Source: Clostridiales bacterium (GTDB lineage: Bacteria > Bacillota > Clostridia > Lachnospirales > Lachnospiraceae). From it: a stretch of 6,805 nucleotides of DNA. The position numbers and the translations under genes are program-made. The stretch covers positions 1 through 6,805 of the forward strand of contig JAATEU010000160.1 of assembly GCA_015655565.1 (NCBI GenBank). Reading direction: 5' to 3'. This document shows positions 1-5,652 of this stretch, one piece after another. The notes beneath the pieces were generated by a model, which worked only from the letters and a program-made list of their open reading frames with translations, ran no database searches and had not been told where the DNA came from. The first letter of the stretch is position 1. The number at the start of each line of letters is the position of its first letter.

Positions 1-23
1 ATTATTGCAAAAAAAATTTTCAT
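1..23 (-). CDS. potD: Start of probable substrate-binding lipoprotein of the Pot-type importer (partial)
   Basis: Only the first seven complete codons are visible before the left edge. Read leftward from ATG at 23-21 they give M-K-I-F-F-A-I, which looks like the basic-then-hydrophobic start of a signal peptide. A GGAGG ribosome binding site lies at 36-40. The spacing to this ATG is 12 nt, rather long. A second ATG at 33-31, in another frame, is only 2 nt from the GGAGG and gives a start (M-K-I-N-E-N-F-F) that does not look like a signal peptide. PotABCD operons commonly end with the extracytoplasmic binding protein, and no terminator is visible after potC, so potD is the expected next gene. 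The identity comes from gene order and signal-like residues only. Confidence 0.5.
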
Positions 24-87
24 TGATTTTCATATCCTCCATTTCTCCCGATTGAATACCCCTATTATTTTTGCTTATTTTTTAGTG

Positions 88-861
88 CTACATATGCCTT
101 CTCCGGATTTGATCCGATATAACCAGCAAAATTATTGTAACAGTTAACATAATACTTGCCAGGGCATTAATCTCCGGTGTAACACCGGTTTTTAACCTGG
201 TATAAATTTTAATCGGTAATGTATTTACCTTAGGGCCGGTTACAAAAATACTGATTACCACATCATCAAAGGACATGGCAAAGGACAATAGCATTCCGGA
301 TAATACAGCCGGCCGGATTAAAGGCAGGGTAATGTCAAAAAACACACGTACGGGGGAGGCCCCAAGATCCCTGGCAGCTTCTTCTATGTTTTTATCCATT
401 CCCGCCAGGCTTGCCTTCACCATCATAAACAGGTACGGAATACAAAAAGAGGTATGTGCAATAACTAAGGTAGTCATTCCAAAAGGCAAGCCCATAAAAG
501 AAAAAGCAGCCAAAAAAACCATACCTGATATAATTTCAGGAATCATAATCGGAATCATGGAAAAGTATTCTACAATTCCGTTTGACTTCCGCTTTATTTT
601 ACTCATCCCTAAAGCACCAAGGGTACCGATAAAGACCGCCGATAAGCAGCTCAGTGAAGCCAAGATCAGACTGTTTATCAGGGCTTCCTTCATATCCCTG
701 TCACGAAACAGTTCCTGATACCAGGAAAAGGACCAGCCTCCCCAGACGGAAGAAATCTTAGATTCGTTAAAGGAATAGATTACGGTCAGTACAATAGGAA
801 TATAGGTAATGACCATAAATACGGTCAAATATATAAATGGAAGCTTCGTCCTGTTTTTCAA
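88..861 (-). CDS. potC: Spermidine/putrescine-type ABC transporter permease (PotC-like)
   Basis: This 257-residue inner-membrane permease is the second transmembrane subunit of a Pot-type importer. It has a short basic N-terminus, a first membrane helix at about residues 8-30, and further hydrophobic segments around 65-85, 98-122, 128-150, 183-207 and 234-250, which fits the six-helix fold. The ABC-permease EAA loop starts at residue 161 (EAARDLGASP) and continues to the conserved Leu-Pro at 179-180; this loop docks on the ATPase. The length matches PotC. The start is TTG (861-859) and overlaps the potB stop as TTGA, so the two are probably translationally coupled. GGAGG at 869-873, 7 nt upstream, supports it, and the next in-frame ATG would remove half of helix 1. 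The gene ends in TAG. Substrate is inferred from family only and could be a polyamine or a related cationic compound. Confidence 0.9.
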   Translation of the reverse strand: MKNRTKLPFIYLTVFMVITYIPIVLTVIYSFNESKISSVWGGWSFSWYQELFRDRDMKEALINSLILASLSCLSAVFIGTLGALGMSKIKRKSNGIVEYFSMIPIMIPEIISGMVFLAAFSFMGLPFGMTTLVIAHTSFCIPYLFMMVKASLAGMDKNIEEAARDLGASPVRVFFDITLPLIRPAVLSGMLLSFAMSFDDVVISIFVTGPKVNTLPIKIYTRLKTGVTPEINALASIMLTVTIILLVISDQIRRRHM

Positions 862-1724
862 AACAATCCCTCCAGTTCCTTTGTATCTGCCAACTTCCGG
901 TATAAACCGATTATGAGAGAGGTCAGTATCATGAGTATAACAGACAAGGCTGCGGCAAAGGGAAGATTCCGTCCTTTGGTCAGCTGCTCCTGAATTACAT
1001 TTCCCACAAGTACAATTTTATTTCCGCCTAAAATATCGGCTACGAAAAAAAGTCCCATGGAAGGAATAAAGGTTAATACGACTCCGGAAAGCAGTCCGGG
1101 AAGAGTCAGCCGGAAGGTTACCGTTATAAAAGCTTTTATTCTGCCTGCCCCTAAATCCCGGGCGGCTTCCACCAAAGTCCAATCCATTTTTTCCACACTG
1201 GAATATACCGCCAATATCATAAAAGGTACCAGTACATAAATCATACCCACAACAACCGCCGGATAAGAATATAACAATTTTAAGGGTTTCGCAGTAATAT
1301 GTAATCCCATCAGTATCCGGTCTAAGGTACCATTGCTCCGAAAAACAATAATCCACCCGTATAACCGTATCAGTCCGCTGGTCCAGAATGGAATCATAAG
1401 AAGCATCATCATTCTGCTTTTCCAGTTCTTGGGAAGTTTTGCCATAAAGTACCCAAACGGGTAACCTGAAAGGATAATAAAAAAGGTAACCGTAAGTGCT
1501 AACTGCAGTGAGGACAAAAAGGTATTGCAATATAAGGGTTCCAGGATCCTTAAGTAGTTTACGGTTGTAAACCGGTTTACCGTACCCCATATTTCTGCCC
1601 TTGTTAAAAAGCTTAAAACCACCAAATAAATAAAGGGAATGAAAACAAACAAAAAGGTAAAAAGATAAATTGGTACCAGAGTCAGCCAAAGAAATTTATT
1701 TTGTTTTTTTCTCTTTCTTCTCAC
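858..1724 (-). CDS. potB: Spermidine/putrescine-type ABC transporter permease (PotB-like)
   Basis: This 288-residue membrane permease is the first transmembrane subunit of the importer and the partner of the PotC-like protein. The N-terminus is strongly basic (R-R-K-R-K-K at 2-7), consistent with a cytoplasmic end. Hydrophobic helices are visible near residues 12-40, 70-95, 105-128, 153-174, 206-230 and 255-275. The EAA coupling loop begins at 186 (EAARDLGAGR) with Leu-Pro at 208-209. Length and layout fit PotB of the spermidine/putrescine family. The start is GTG (1724-1722), with AAGGA about 8 nt upstream; the first in-frame ATG lies near residue 105, so the GTG is needed to include the first helices. 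It begins 17 nt after the potA stop and its TGA overlaps the potC start, which indicates one transcript. Confidence 0.92.
   Translation of the reverse strand: MRRKRKKQNKFLWLTLVPIYLFTFLFVFIPFIYLVVLSFLTRAEIWGTVNRFTTVNYLRILEPLYCNTFLSSLQLALTVTFFIILSGYPFGYFMAKLPKNWKSRMMMLLMIPFWTSGLIRLYGWIIVFRSNGTLDRILMGLHITAKPLKLLYSYPAVVVGMIYVLVPFMILAVYSSVEKMDWTLVEAARDLGAGRIKAFITVTFRLTLPGLLSGVVLTFIPSMGLFFVADILGGNKIVLVGNVIQEQLTKGRNLPFAAALSVILMILTSLIIGLYRKLADTKELEGLF
869..873 (-). promoter_or_regulatory. Ribosome binding site fixing the TTG start of potC
   Basis: On the minus strand GGAGG sits inside the last codons of potB, 7 nt before the TTG at 861-859. This optimal spacing is the main reason to accept TTG as the start. 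Confidence 0.75.
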
Positions 1725-1740
1725 TTCTTATTTCCTTTCT

Positions 1741-2805
1741 TTATTTTTTAACAATTACCGCACTGTCTTTATTCCATCCTATTCTGGCACTATCGCCCAT
1801 ATGAATGTTAAAATTAATTCCATGGCGGCTGGCTACCAGCTCTTCTTTATTTTCCAGTTGGAATACCATCCTGAGCAATCCCCCTGCAAAGGATTTTTCC
1901 AATACTTTTGAAGGAAGGGAATATTCCATCTCTTCATTTACTAAGATATTTTCACTCCGTACCGCCAGGGTAATGGTTTCCCCGATATCATAAACCCTTT
2001 CCGGTTTTTTGACCGCAATGCTGTCATTTCCTATGGCTGCAATCATTTTATCCTCTTCTATGGAAGTTACCGTGGCATCAATTACATTTGCATTTCCAAC
2101 AAATTTAGCAACATAACTTGTAAAAGGCGTATGATAAACTTCATCCGGTGTTCCTATCTGTTCTAAAATGCCGTCTTTCATGACAGCAATACGGTCGGAC
2201 ATATTAATTGCTTCTTCCTGGTCATGGGTAATATAAATAAAAGTAATGCCCAGCTTTTTCTGCAGTTTTTTCAGTTCCAGCTGCATCTGCCTTCGAAGCT
2301 GCAAATCCAGTGCCCCCAGGGGTTCATCCAACAGGAGTATTTTAGGATTATTGATAATTGCCCTGGCTATGGCAACCCTTTGCTTCTGTCCGCCGCTTAA
2401 TTCAGCAGGCCTGCGTTTTTCAAAGCCTTCCAGCTGCACCAGTTCAAGGACCTCCGATACTTTCTTTTTTATTATTTCCTTGGATAATTTTTTAAGTTTT
2501 AATCCATACCCTATATTAGAAGCCACATCCATATGGGGAAACAGGGCATAACTTTGGAATACGGTATTTACATCCCTCTTATCCGGTTCTTTTTCCGTAA
2601 CATCCTCGCCATTTAAAATGATGCTTCCTTCATCCGGAGTTTCTAACCCTGCCACAATTCGGAGTGTAGTTGTTTTCCCGCATCCGGAAGCACCTAAAAA
2701 GGTTATGAATTCGCCTTTCTGTACCGTCATGCTGATACCTTTTAATACCTGGATATTCCCAAAACTTTTCTTTATCCGTTGCAATTCCAGTATTATTTCT
2801 CCCAT
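1741..2805 (-). CDS. potA: Spermidine/putrescine-type ABC transporter ATP-binding protein (PotA-like)
   Basis: This 354-residue cytoplasmic ATPase energises the importer. All nucleotide-binding motifs are intact: Walker A GASGCGKT at 38-45, Q-loop Gln84 (FQSYALFPH), ABC signature LSGGQ at 136-140, Walker B ILLLD at 156-160 with catalytic Glu161, and the H-loop His194 (ITHDQEEA). The D-loop (GALD) follows at 164-167. Residues from about 240 to the end form a TOBE-type regulatory domain, beginning with the family-typical FVGNANVI. Length and motif spacing match PotA and related CUT1/MOI-type ATPases. The start is ATG with GGAG 8 nt upstream. It is the first gene of the potABC(D) unit, with its own predicted promoter and palindrome upstream. 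Motifs make the ATPase certain; the polyamine assignment rests on PotB/PotC partnership and overall resemblance. Confidence 0.94.
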   Translation of the reverse strand: MGEIILELQRIKKSFGNIQVLKGISMTVQKGEFITFLGASGCGKTTTLRIVAGLETPDEGSIILNGEDVTEKEPDKRDVNTVFQSYALFPHMDVASNIGYGLKLKKLSKEIIKKKVSEVLELVQLEGFEKRRPAELSGGQKQRVAIARAIINNPKILLLDEPLGALDLQLRRQMQLELKKLQKKLGITFIYITHDQEEAINMSDRIAVMKDGILEQIGTPDEVYHTPFTSYVAKFVGNANVIDATVTSIEEDKMIAAIGNDSIAVKKPERVYDIGETITLAVRSENILVNEEMEYSLPSKVLEKSFAGGLLRMVFQLENKEELVASRHGINFNIHMGDSARIGWNKDSAVIVKK

Positions 2806-2832
2806 ACAGCCAGCTCCAATTCATTGTTTTCC

Positions 2833-2845
2833 TACTGATTCAGTA
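2833..2845. promoter_or_regulatory. Perfect 13-bp palindrome, candidate operator of the pot operon
   Basis: TACTGATTCAGTA is a perfect inverted repeat of 6-bp arms around one base. It lies about +13 to +25 from the start point predicted for the adjacent promoter. A one-base loop cannot form an RNA hairpin, so a DNA site for a dimeric repressor is the better reading. The regulator is unknown and I see no second copy in the window. Confidence 0.5.
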
Positions 2846-2864
2846 TGTAATTCTTGCTTGTTCC

Positions 2865-2893
2865 AGTATATTCCTTTTACAACGGTACGTCAA
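2865..2893 (-). promoter_or_regulatory. Predicted sigma-A promoter of potABC(D)
   Basis: Minus-strand TTGACG (2893-2888, five of six consensus bases) is separated by exactly 17 bp from TATACT (2870-2865, five of six). The -35 box overlaps the peptidase stop codon. The predicted start is near 2858, leaving a leader of about 50 nt before the potA ATG. No terminator is seen between the peptidase gene and potA, so read-through from upstream also remains possible. Confidence 0.7.
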
Positions 2894-3996
2894 GTCATTA
2901 GTTTTAAGGTAAGATTGCCGCATTTTTCCAATTCATCCATATGGGTATATTCCTTACAGGAATGCACTTCATTCATTCCGCAGGCTAAAACGATACCTGT
3001 TATTCCATTCCTTAAAAAATTATTATTATCACTGCCGCCAAAGGTAGCTACAAAATCTGTTTTGTAACCCAACTCCATGCAGACTTTTTCAAACCGCTTA
3101 ACTACCTGATGTTCCCTGTCTACCTCATAAGCAATGCACCCAAAAGAAGTATCAAATTCCAATACAGCCCCCCGCTTTTGGGATATTTCCTTAAAGATAT
3201 GTTCAATCCTTAAAATCTCTGTCCGTGTTTTTTCATGGTTTAAACTGCGGACTTCACCCATAAGGATGCAGTTTTCAGGAACGATGTTTCTTGCCAGTCC
3301 GCCTTCAATTGTTCCCACATTTACAGTTGTTTCTTCATCAATCCTGCCCTGTCTGATTCCTGTAATTGCTTCAGCCGCAACAGAAATCGCATGGATCCCC
3401 TGTTCCGGTGCAAAACCGGCATGGGATGCCCTTCCAATAAACTTAGCCGTAAAGGAAATTAAAGTAGGTGCCTTTAATGCCGCAGTACCTACCGGGCCGC
3501 TCAGGTCAAGGACATAGGCTTCTTTCGCTTTTATTAACTTATAATCAAAGACTTCACTTCCCCTGATATATACTTCTTCCGCAATGGTAAACAGGACTTC
3601 TATGCTTCTATGGGGCAGTCCCTGTTCCTTAATGGTACGCACTGCCTCCAGTATGGCAACCACTCCCGCCAGATCATCCGCACCTAAAACAGTATTTCCG
3701 TCACTTGTTATTGTTCCGTCCGGATGTACTACCGCTCTTTTATTTTTACCCGGTTCCACCGTATCCATATGGGCGGAAAAAAGAATTGGGGCACCGTCTA
3801 AATCCCCTTTTAAAAAGCCGTAGATATTTCCTGCGTTTCCATTATAATATCCGCCTGCTCCGTCCTCAGTGGCTTCAAAGCCCAGCTCCTGCAGATATTT
3901 CATTAATACATCTGCCATTTCTCTTTCCTGAAAGGATGCCGAATCAATGGAAACCAGTTTACGGAATTCATCCGTCATTCTCTTTTTGTTAATCAC
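2890..3996 (-). CDS. Peptidase T-like M20 family zinc metallopeptidase
   Basis: This is a cytoplasmic dizinc exopeptidase or amidohydrolase of the M20 clan. Numbered from the GTG start used here (368 residues), the metal and catalytic positions are His76 and Asp78 (SAHMDTV), bridging Asp107 or Asp108 (LGADDLAG), catalytic Glu140 with metal-binding Glu141 (TIAEEV), Asp164 (VLDLSG) and His345 (EVHSCKEY). The dimerisation domain lies at about 174-285 (from FTAKFIGRASHAGF onward). The pattern and length fit the PepT-like group, which trims small peptides; N-acyl amino acid substrates are an alternative. The GTG at 3996-3994 has AGGTG (4002-4006) correctly placed 5 nt upstream and gives the family-like start M-I-N-K-K-R. 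A TTG at 4017 would add seven residues. It follows the PLP enzyme gene with no clear promoter between them, so cotranscription is likely. The stop overlaps the pot promoter. Confidence 0.9.
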   Translation of the reverse strand: MINKKRMTDEFRKLVSIDSASFQEREMADVLMKYLQELGFEATEDGAGGYYNGNAGNIYGFLKGDLDGAPILFSAHMDTVEPGKNKRAVVHPDGTITSDGNTVLGADDLAGVVAILEAVRTIKEQGLPHRSIEVLFTIAEEVYIRGSEVFDYKLIKAKEAYVLDLSGPVGTAALKAPTLISFTAKFIGRASHAGFAPEQGIHAISVAAEAITGIRQGRIDEETTVNVGTIEGGLARNIVPENCILMGEVRSLNHEKTRTEILRIEHIFKEISQKRGAVLEFDTSFGCIAYEVDREHQVVKRFEKVCMELGYKTDFVATFGGSDNNNFLRNGITGIVLACGMNEVHSCKEYTHMDELEKCGNLTLKLMT

Positions 3997-4028
3997 ATCA
4001 ACACCTGTACCTTTCAATTTTCCAGGTC

Positions 4029-4056
4029 CTATTCAAAAATAGAATAGCCTGAATAG
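4029..4056 (-). other. Weak AT-rich hairpin upstream of the peptidase gene
   Basis: On the minus-strand RNA, CUAUUC (4047-4042) can pair with GAAUAG (4034-4029) around a 7-nt loop. A second CUAUUC (4056-4051) offers an alternative partner. The stem is only 6 bp and is not followed by a U-run, so it is not a convincing terminator. It sits just before the peptidase translation start. Otherwise this 100-nt spacer shows nothing recognisable. Confidence 0.3.
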
Positions 4057-4098
4057 AAACTATATTTTTCCACATTGAGATAATATATCACTCTTTAG

Positions 4099-5295
4099 TT
4101 ATTGCTTCAGTCCTGTTTTGTAAAAGGCCTGTCTTAAATCTTCAATAATATCCTCCGCATCCTCAATTCCCACGCTGAAACGGAAAAATCCCTCATGGAA
4201 TTCTTTTGGATATAGATATTGGCGTTCATCATTTTCTCCTAAAAATGCGATTAAGCTTTCATCATCACCTAAGGAAACTGCAGAAGTTATGATTTTTAAA
4301 TAACTCACAAATTTATTATGGGTATCATGGTCCGCCTTTAATCCAAAGGACAATACACCGCCATAACCCGGATGCATCTGGCGTTTTGCCGTTTCGTGGC
4401 CCGGATGGCTCTCTAAACCCGGATATGCCACGAATCTTACTCCCTGCACCGTTTCAAGATAACGGGCAACCTTCAGGGCATTCTCATTATGCTGTTTCAT
4501 CCTTAAGGGCAGGGTTACCGCACCCCTCATAATCAGCCAGGCATTAAAGGGGCTTATGGTTCCGCCTAAATTTATTTGGGATTGGGTTCGGATAATATCT
4601 AAATATTTCTTCTTTCCAACAATGGAACCACCCATGGCGTCCCCATGTCCATTAATGTATTTTGTCAGGCTTTCCACGGAAAAATCCGCACCAAATTCGA
4701 TTGGTCTTTGATTATAAGGGGAAGCAAACGTATTATCCACGGACAGCAATATCCCATGTTCCTGTGCTATTCCGGCTATTGCTTCTATATCAGCAATGGA
4801 TAAGGTCGGATTTCCCGGTGTTTCAATATGAATTAATTTGGTATTCGGTTTAATTGCTTTTTTTACCGCTTCTAAATCCGACGTATCCGCAATAGTTGTT
4901 TCCACCCCAAATTTATTATTTAATAATTCATTTAAAAGCCGGTATACCGCAATATAGGTAACGCTGGAAAACACCACATGGTCACCGCTTTGTAACAAGG
5001 CAAAAAACAGCCCCGATAATGCCGCCACACCGGAAGCCAGAACAACACAATCCTCCCCGCCTTCCAGGGAAGCGATCTTTTCCTGGAGGTACTGCTGGTT
5101 GGAACCCCCATTTCTGGTATACAGGTTTTTATCTGCACCGCTCCAGTTTAAAACAGAGGGATCATAAGGCAGCTCATAGCTGTTTGCCATGGTAATCGGC
5201 CTTTTAATGGCTCCGGTATCTTTGTCCGGCTCATTTCCTATATGTACTGCCCTGGTCTGAAAACCAAGTGCTTCTTTATATGCTTTTTCTCCCAT
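4099..5295 (-). CDS. Cys/Met metabolism PLP-dependent enzyme (gamma-lyase/gamma-synthase/sulfhydrylase family)
   Basis: This 398-residue cytoplasmic fold-type I PLP enzyme belongs to the trans-sulfuration family, which makes or breaks C-S bonds at the gamma carbon of homoserine-derived amino acids. Visible active-site residues are Tyr59 and Arg61 (YTR, phosphate contacts from the neighbouring subunit), Ser88-Gly89 (ASGVAAL), Tyr114 (ring stacking), Asp187 (SVDNTFASPY), Ser209/Thr211 and Schiff-base Lys212 (ESLTKYINGHGD), Ser341-Leu342-Gly343, and Arg372 (FRFSVGIED) for the substrate carboxylate. Two features are odd. The usual Y-G-G/C-T loop reads Y-I-A-V at 114-117, and the common HPASMTH segment after ESL is replaced by unrelated sequence (about 351-365). 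Methionine gamma-lyase, cystathionine gamma-synthase/lyase and O-acetylhomoserine sulfhydrylase cannot be separated by eye. ATG start, with GAGG 7 nt upstream. It is the first gene behind a strong promoter and long leader. Confidence 0.9.
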   Translation of the reverse strand: MGEKAYKEALGFQTRAVHIGNEPDKDTGAIKRPITMANSYELPYDPSVLNWSGADKNLYTRNGGSNQQYLQEKIASLEGGEDCVVLASGVAALSGLFFALLQSGDHVVFSSVTYIAVYRLLNELLNNKFGVETTIADTSDLEAVKKAIKPNTKLIHIETPGNPTLSIADIEAIAGIAQEHGILLSVDNTFASPYNQRPIEFGADFSVESLTKYINGHGDAMGGSIVGKKKYLDIIRTQSQINLGGTISPFNAWLIMRGAVTLPLRMKQHNENALKVARYLETVQGVRFVAYPGLESHPGHETAKRQMHPGYGGVLSFGLKADHDTHNKFVSYLKIITSAVSLGDDESLIAFLGENDERQYLYPKEFHEGFFRFSVGIEDAEDIIEDLRQAFYKTGLKQ

Positions 5296-5466
5296 ATTTC
5301 TTCCTCTTTCTTACTCACCATATGCAGGTATTTTATTTCACATTAGAGCGTGTCTGAAAATGCTTGTACCGGGTTAATTGTTCCACCGTTTTTTGTATGT
5401 CATTGCTTAATCAGGGTATGAAAAATAAGATCTTTATTTTCCATACTATTTCTATAGGTTATTAAT
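5296..5466 (-). promoter_or_regulatory. Long 5' leader of the PLP enzyme transcript
   Basis: The predicted transcript starts near 5466, leaving about 170 nt before the ATG, much longer than needed for ribosome binding. It contains a strong hairpin near its 5' end (separate entry) and otherwise weakly structured sequence, ending in the GAGG site. I looked for SAM-I, S-MK and T-box core motifs and found none convincing. Leader status depends on the promoter prediction. Confidence 0.4.
5416..5446 (-). other. 13-bp hairpin in the leader of the PLP enzyme gene
   Basis: Arms at 5446-5434 and 5428-5416 pair over 13 bp on the minus-strand RNA (12 Watson-Crick plus one G-U) around the 5-nt loop AGAUC. 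The next bases are CCUGAUU, not a U-run, so this is not a normal terminator. It begins about 20 nt after the predicted transcription start and may protect the 5' end or form part of a regulatory leader. Confidence 0.6.
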
Positions 5467-5472
5467 AAATTA

Positions 5473-5501
5473 AATATACATAATTTAAACTCTTTTGTCA
5501 A
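5473..5501 (-). promoter_or_regulatory. Strong predicted sigma-A promoter of the PLP enzyme-peptidase unit
   Basis: Minus-strand TTGACA (5501-5496, perfect consensus) is followed after exactly 17 bp by TATATT (5478-5473, five of six). The surrounding sequence is AT-rich and the predicted start is near 5466. It separates expression of the PLP enzyme gene from the nitrogenase-like gene upstream. Confidence 0.8.
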
Positions 5502-5508
5502 TTTCCAT

Positions 5509-5536
5509 TTCTCATATATCAGAAAAAACATGAGAA
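5509..5536. promoter_or_regulatory. Inverted repeat just upstream of the -35 box, candidate regulator site
   Basis: Perfect 7-bp arms TTCTCAT (5509-5515) and ATGAGAA (5530-5536) are separated by 14 bp. Their centres are 21 bp apart, two helical turns, so both face the same side of DNA. The midpoint is about -56 from the predicted start, a position typical of an activator. The regulator is not identifiable. Confidence 0.4.
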
Positions 5537-5556
5537 GGAAAATTATGCAAAAGTTT

Positions 5557-5579
5557 CCGGCAGCTTCCAATGCAGCCGG
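5557..5579 (-). terminator. Possible intrinsic terminator after the nitrogenase-like gene
   Basis: On the minus-strand RNA, CCGGCUGC (5579-5572) pairs with GCUGCCGG (5564-5557) with one U-U mismatch and a 7-nt loop. AAACUUUUG follows. The GC-rich stem is right for a terminator, but the U-run is short and three bases away. It lies about 75-95 nt beyond the stop codon. Confidence 0.4.
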
Positions 5580-5650
5580 GAGATTTTCCGGGAAAGAACC
5601 CCCACTGCACCGGGAAGCAGCCGGGAATTTTCAGATAATTTTCTTCCCGG
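5557..5650. repeat. Cluster of CCGG-containing short repeats and hairpins
   Basis: Six CCGG cores occur in 94 bp, at 5557, 5576, 5588, 5610, 5621 and 5647, in otherwise AT-rich spacer. GCAGCCGGGA occurs twice as a direct repeat (5572 and 5617), followed both times by ATTTTC, with one extra G in the first copy. CCGGGAA (5621-5627) and TTCCCGG (5644-5650) form a perfect 7-bp inverted repeat with a 16-nt loop immediately after the stop codon of the upstream gene. Several mutually exclusive hairpins are possible. No coding potential is recognised here. Confidence 0.6.
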
Positions 5651-5652
5651 GT

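Noticed and set aside
34..87. Possible terminator or promoter between potC and the next gene.
   Set aside because: No stem-loop and no -35/-10 pair with acceptable spacing was found; the spacer is simply AT-rich with a ribosome binding site at its end.
275..718. A 147-codon plus-strand open frame opposite the PotC-like permease, and similar plus-strand frames opposite the other genes.
   Set aside because: They are antisense to well-supported genes, show no domain-like sequence or ribosome binding sites, and have the composition expected of complementary strands.
1018..1689. A 223-codon open frame on the minus strand inside the PotB-like permease gene.
   Set aside because: It is an out-of-frame shadow with no family features; the permease frame has the EAA loop, membrane helices and ribosome binding site.
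4029..4056. Possible terminator between the PLP enzyme and peptidase genes.
   Set aside because: The stem is 6 bp and AT-rich and no U-run follows on the transcribed strand.
5341..5375. GAGCGTGTCTGAAAATG resembles terminal inverted repeats of some insertion sequences in gut Firmicutes.
   Set aside because: No inverted second end, transposase remnant or target duplication is visible in the window, and the resemblance is from memory only.
5355..5395. Minus-strand GGTGGAAC followed by AACCCGG looks slightly like the T-box core GGGUGGNACCGCG.
   Set aside because: The core is broken by extra bases, no specifier stem or terminator/antiterminator pair is seen, and the leader is short for a T-box.
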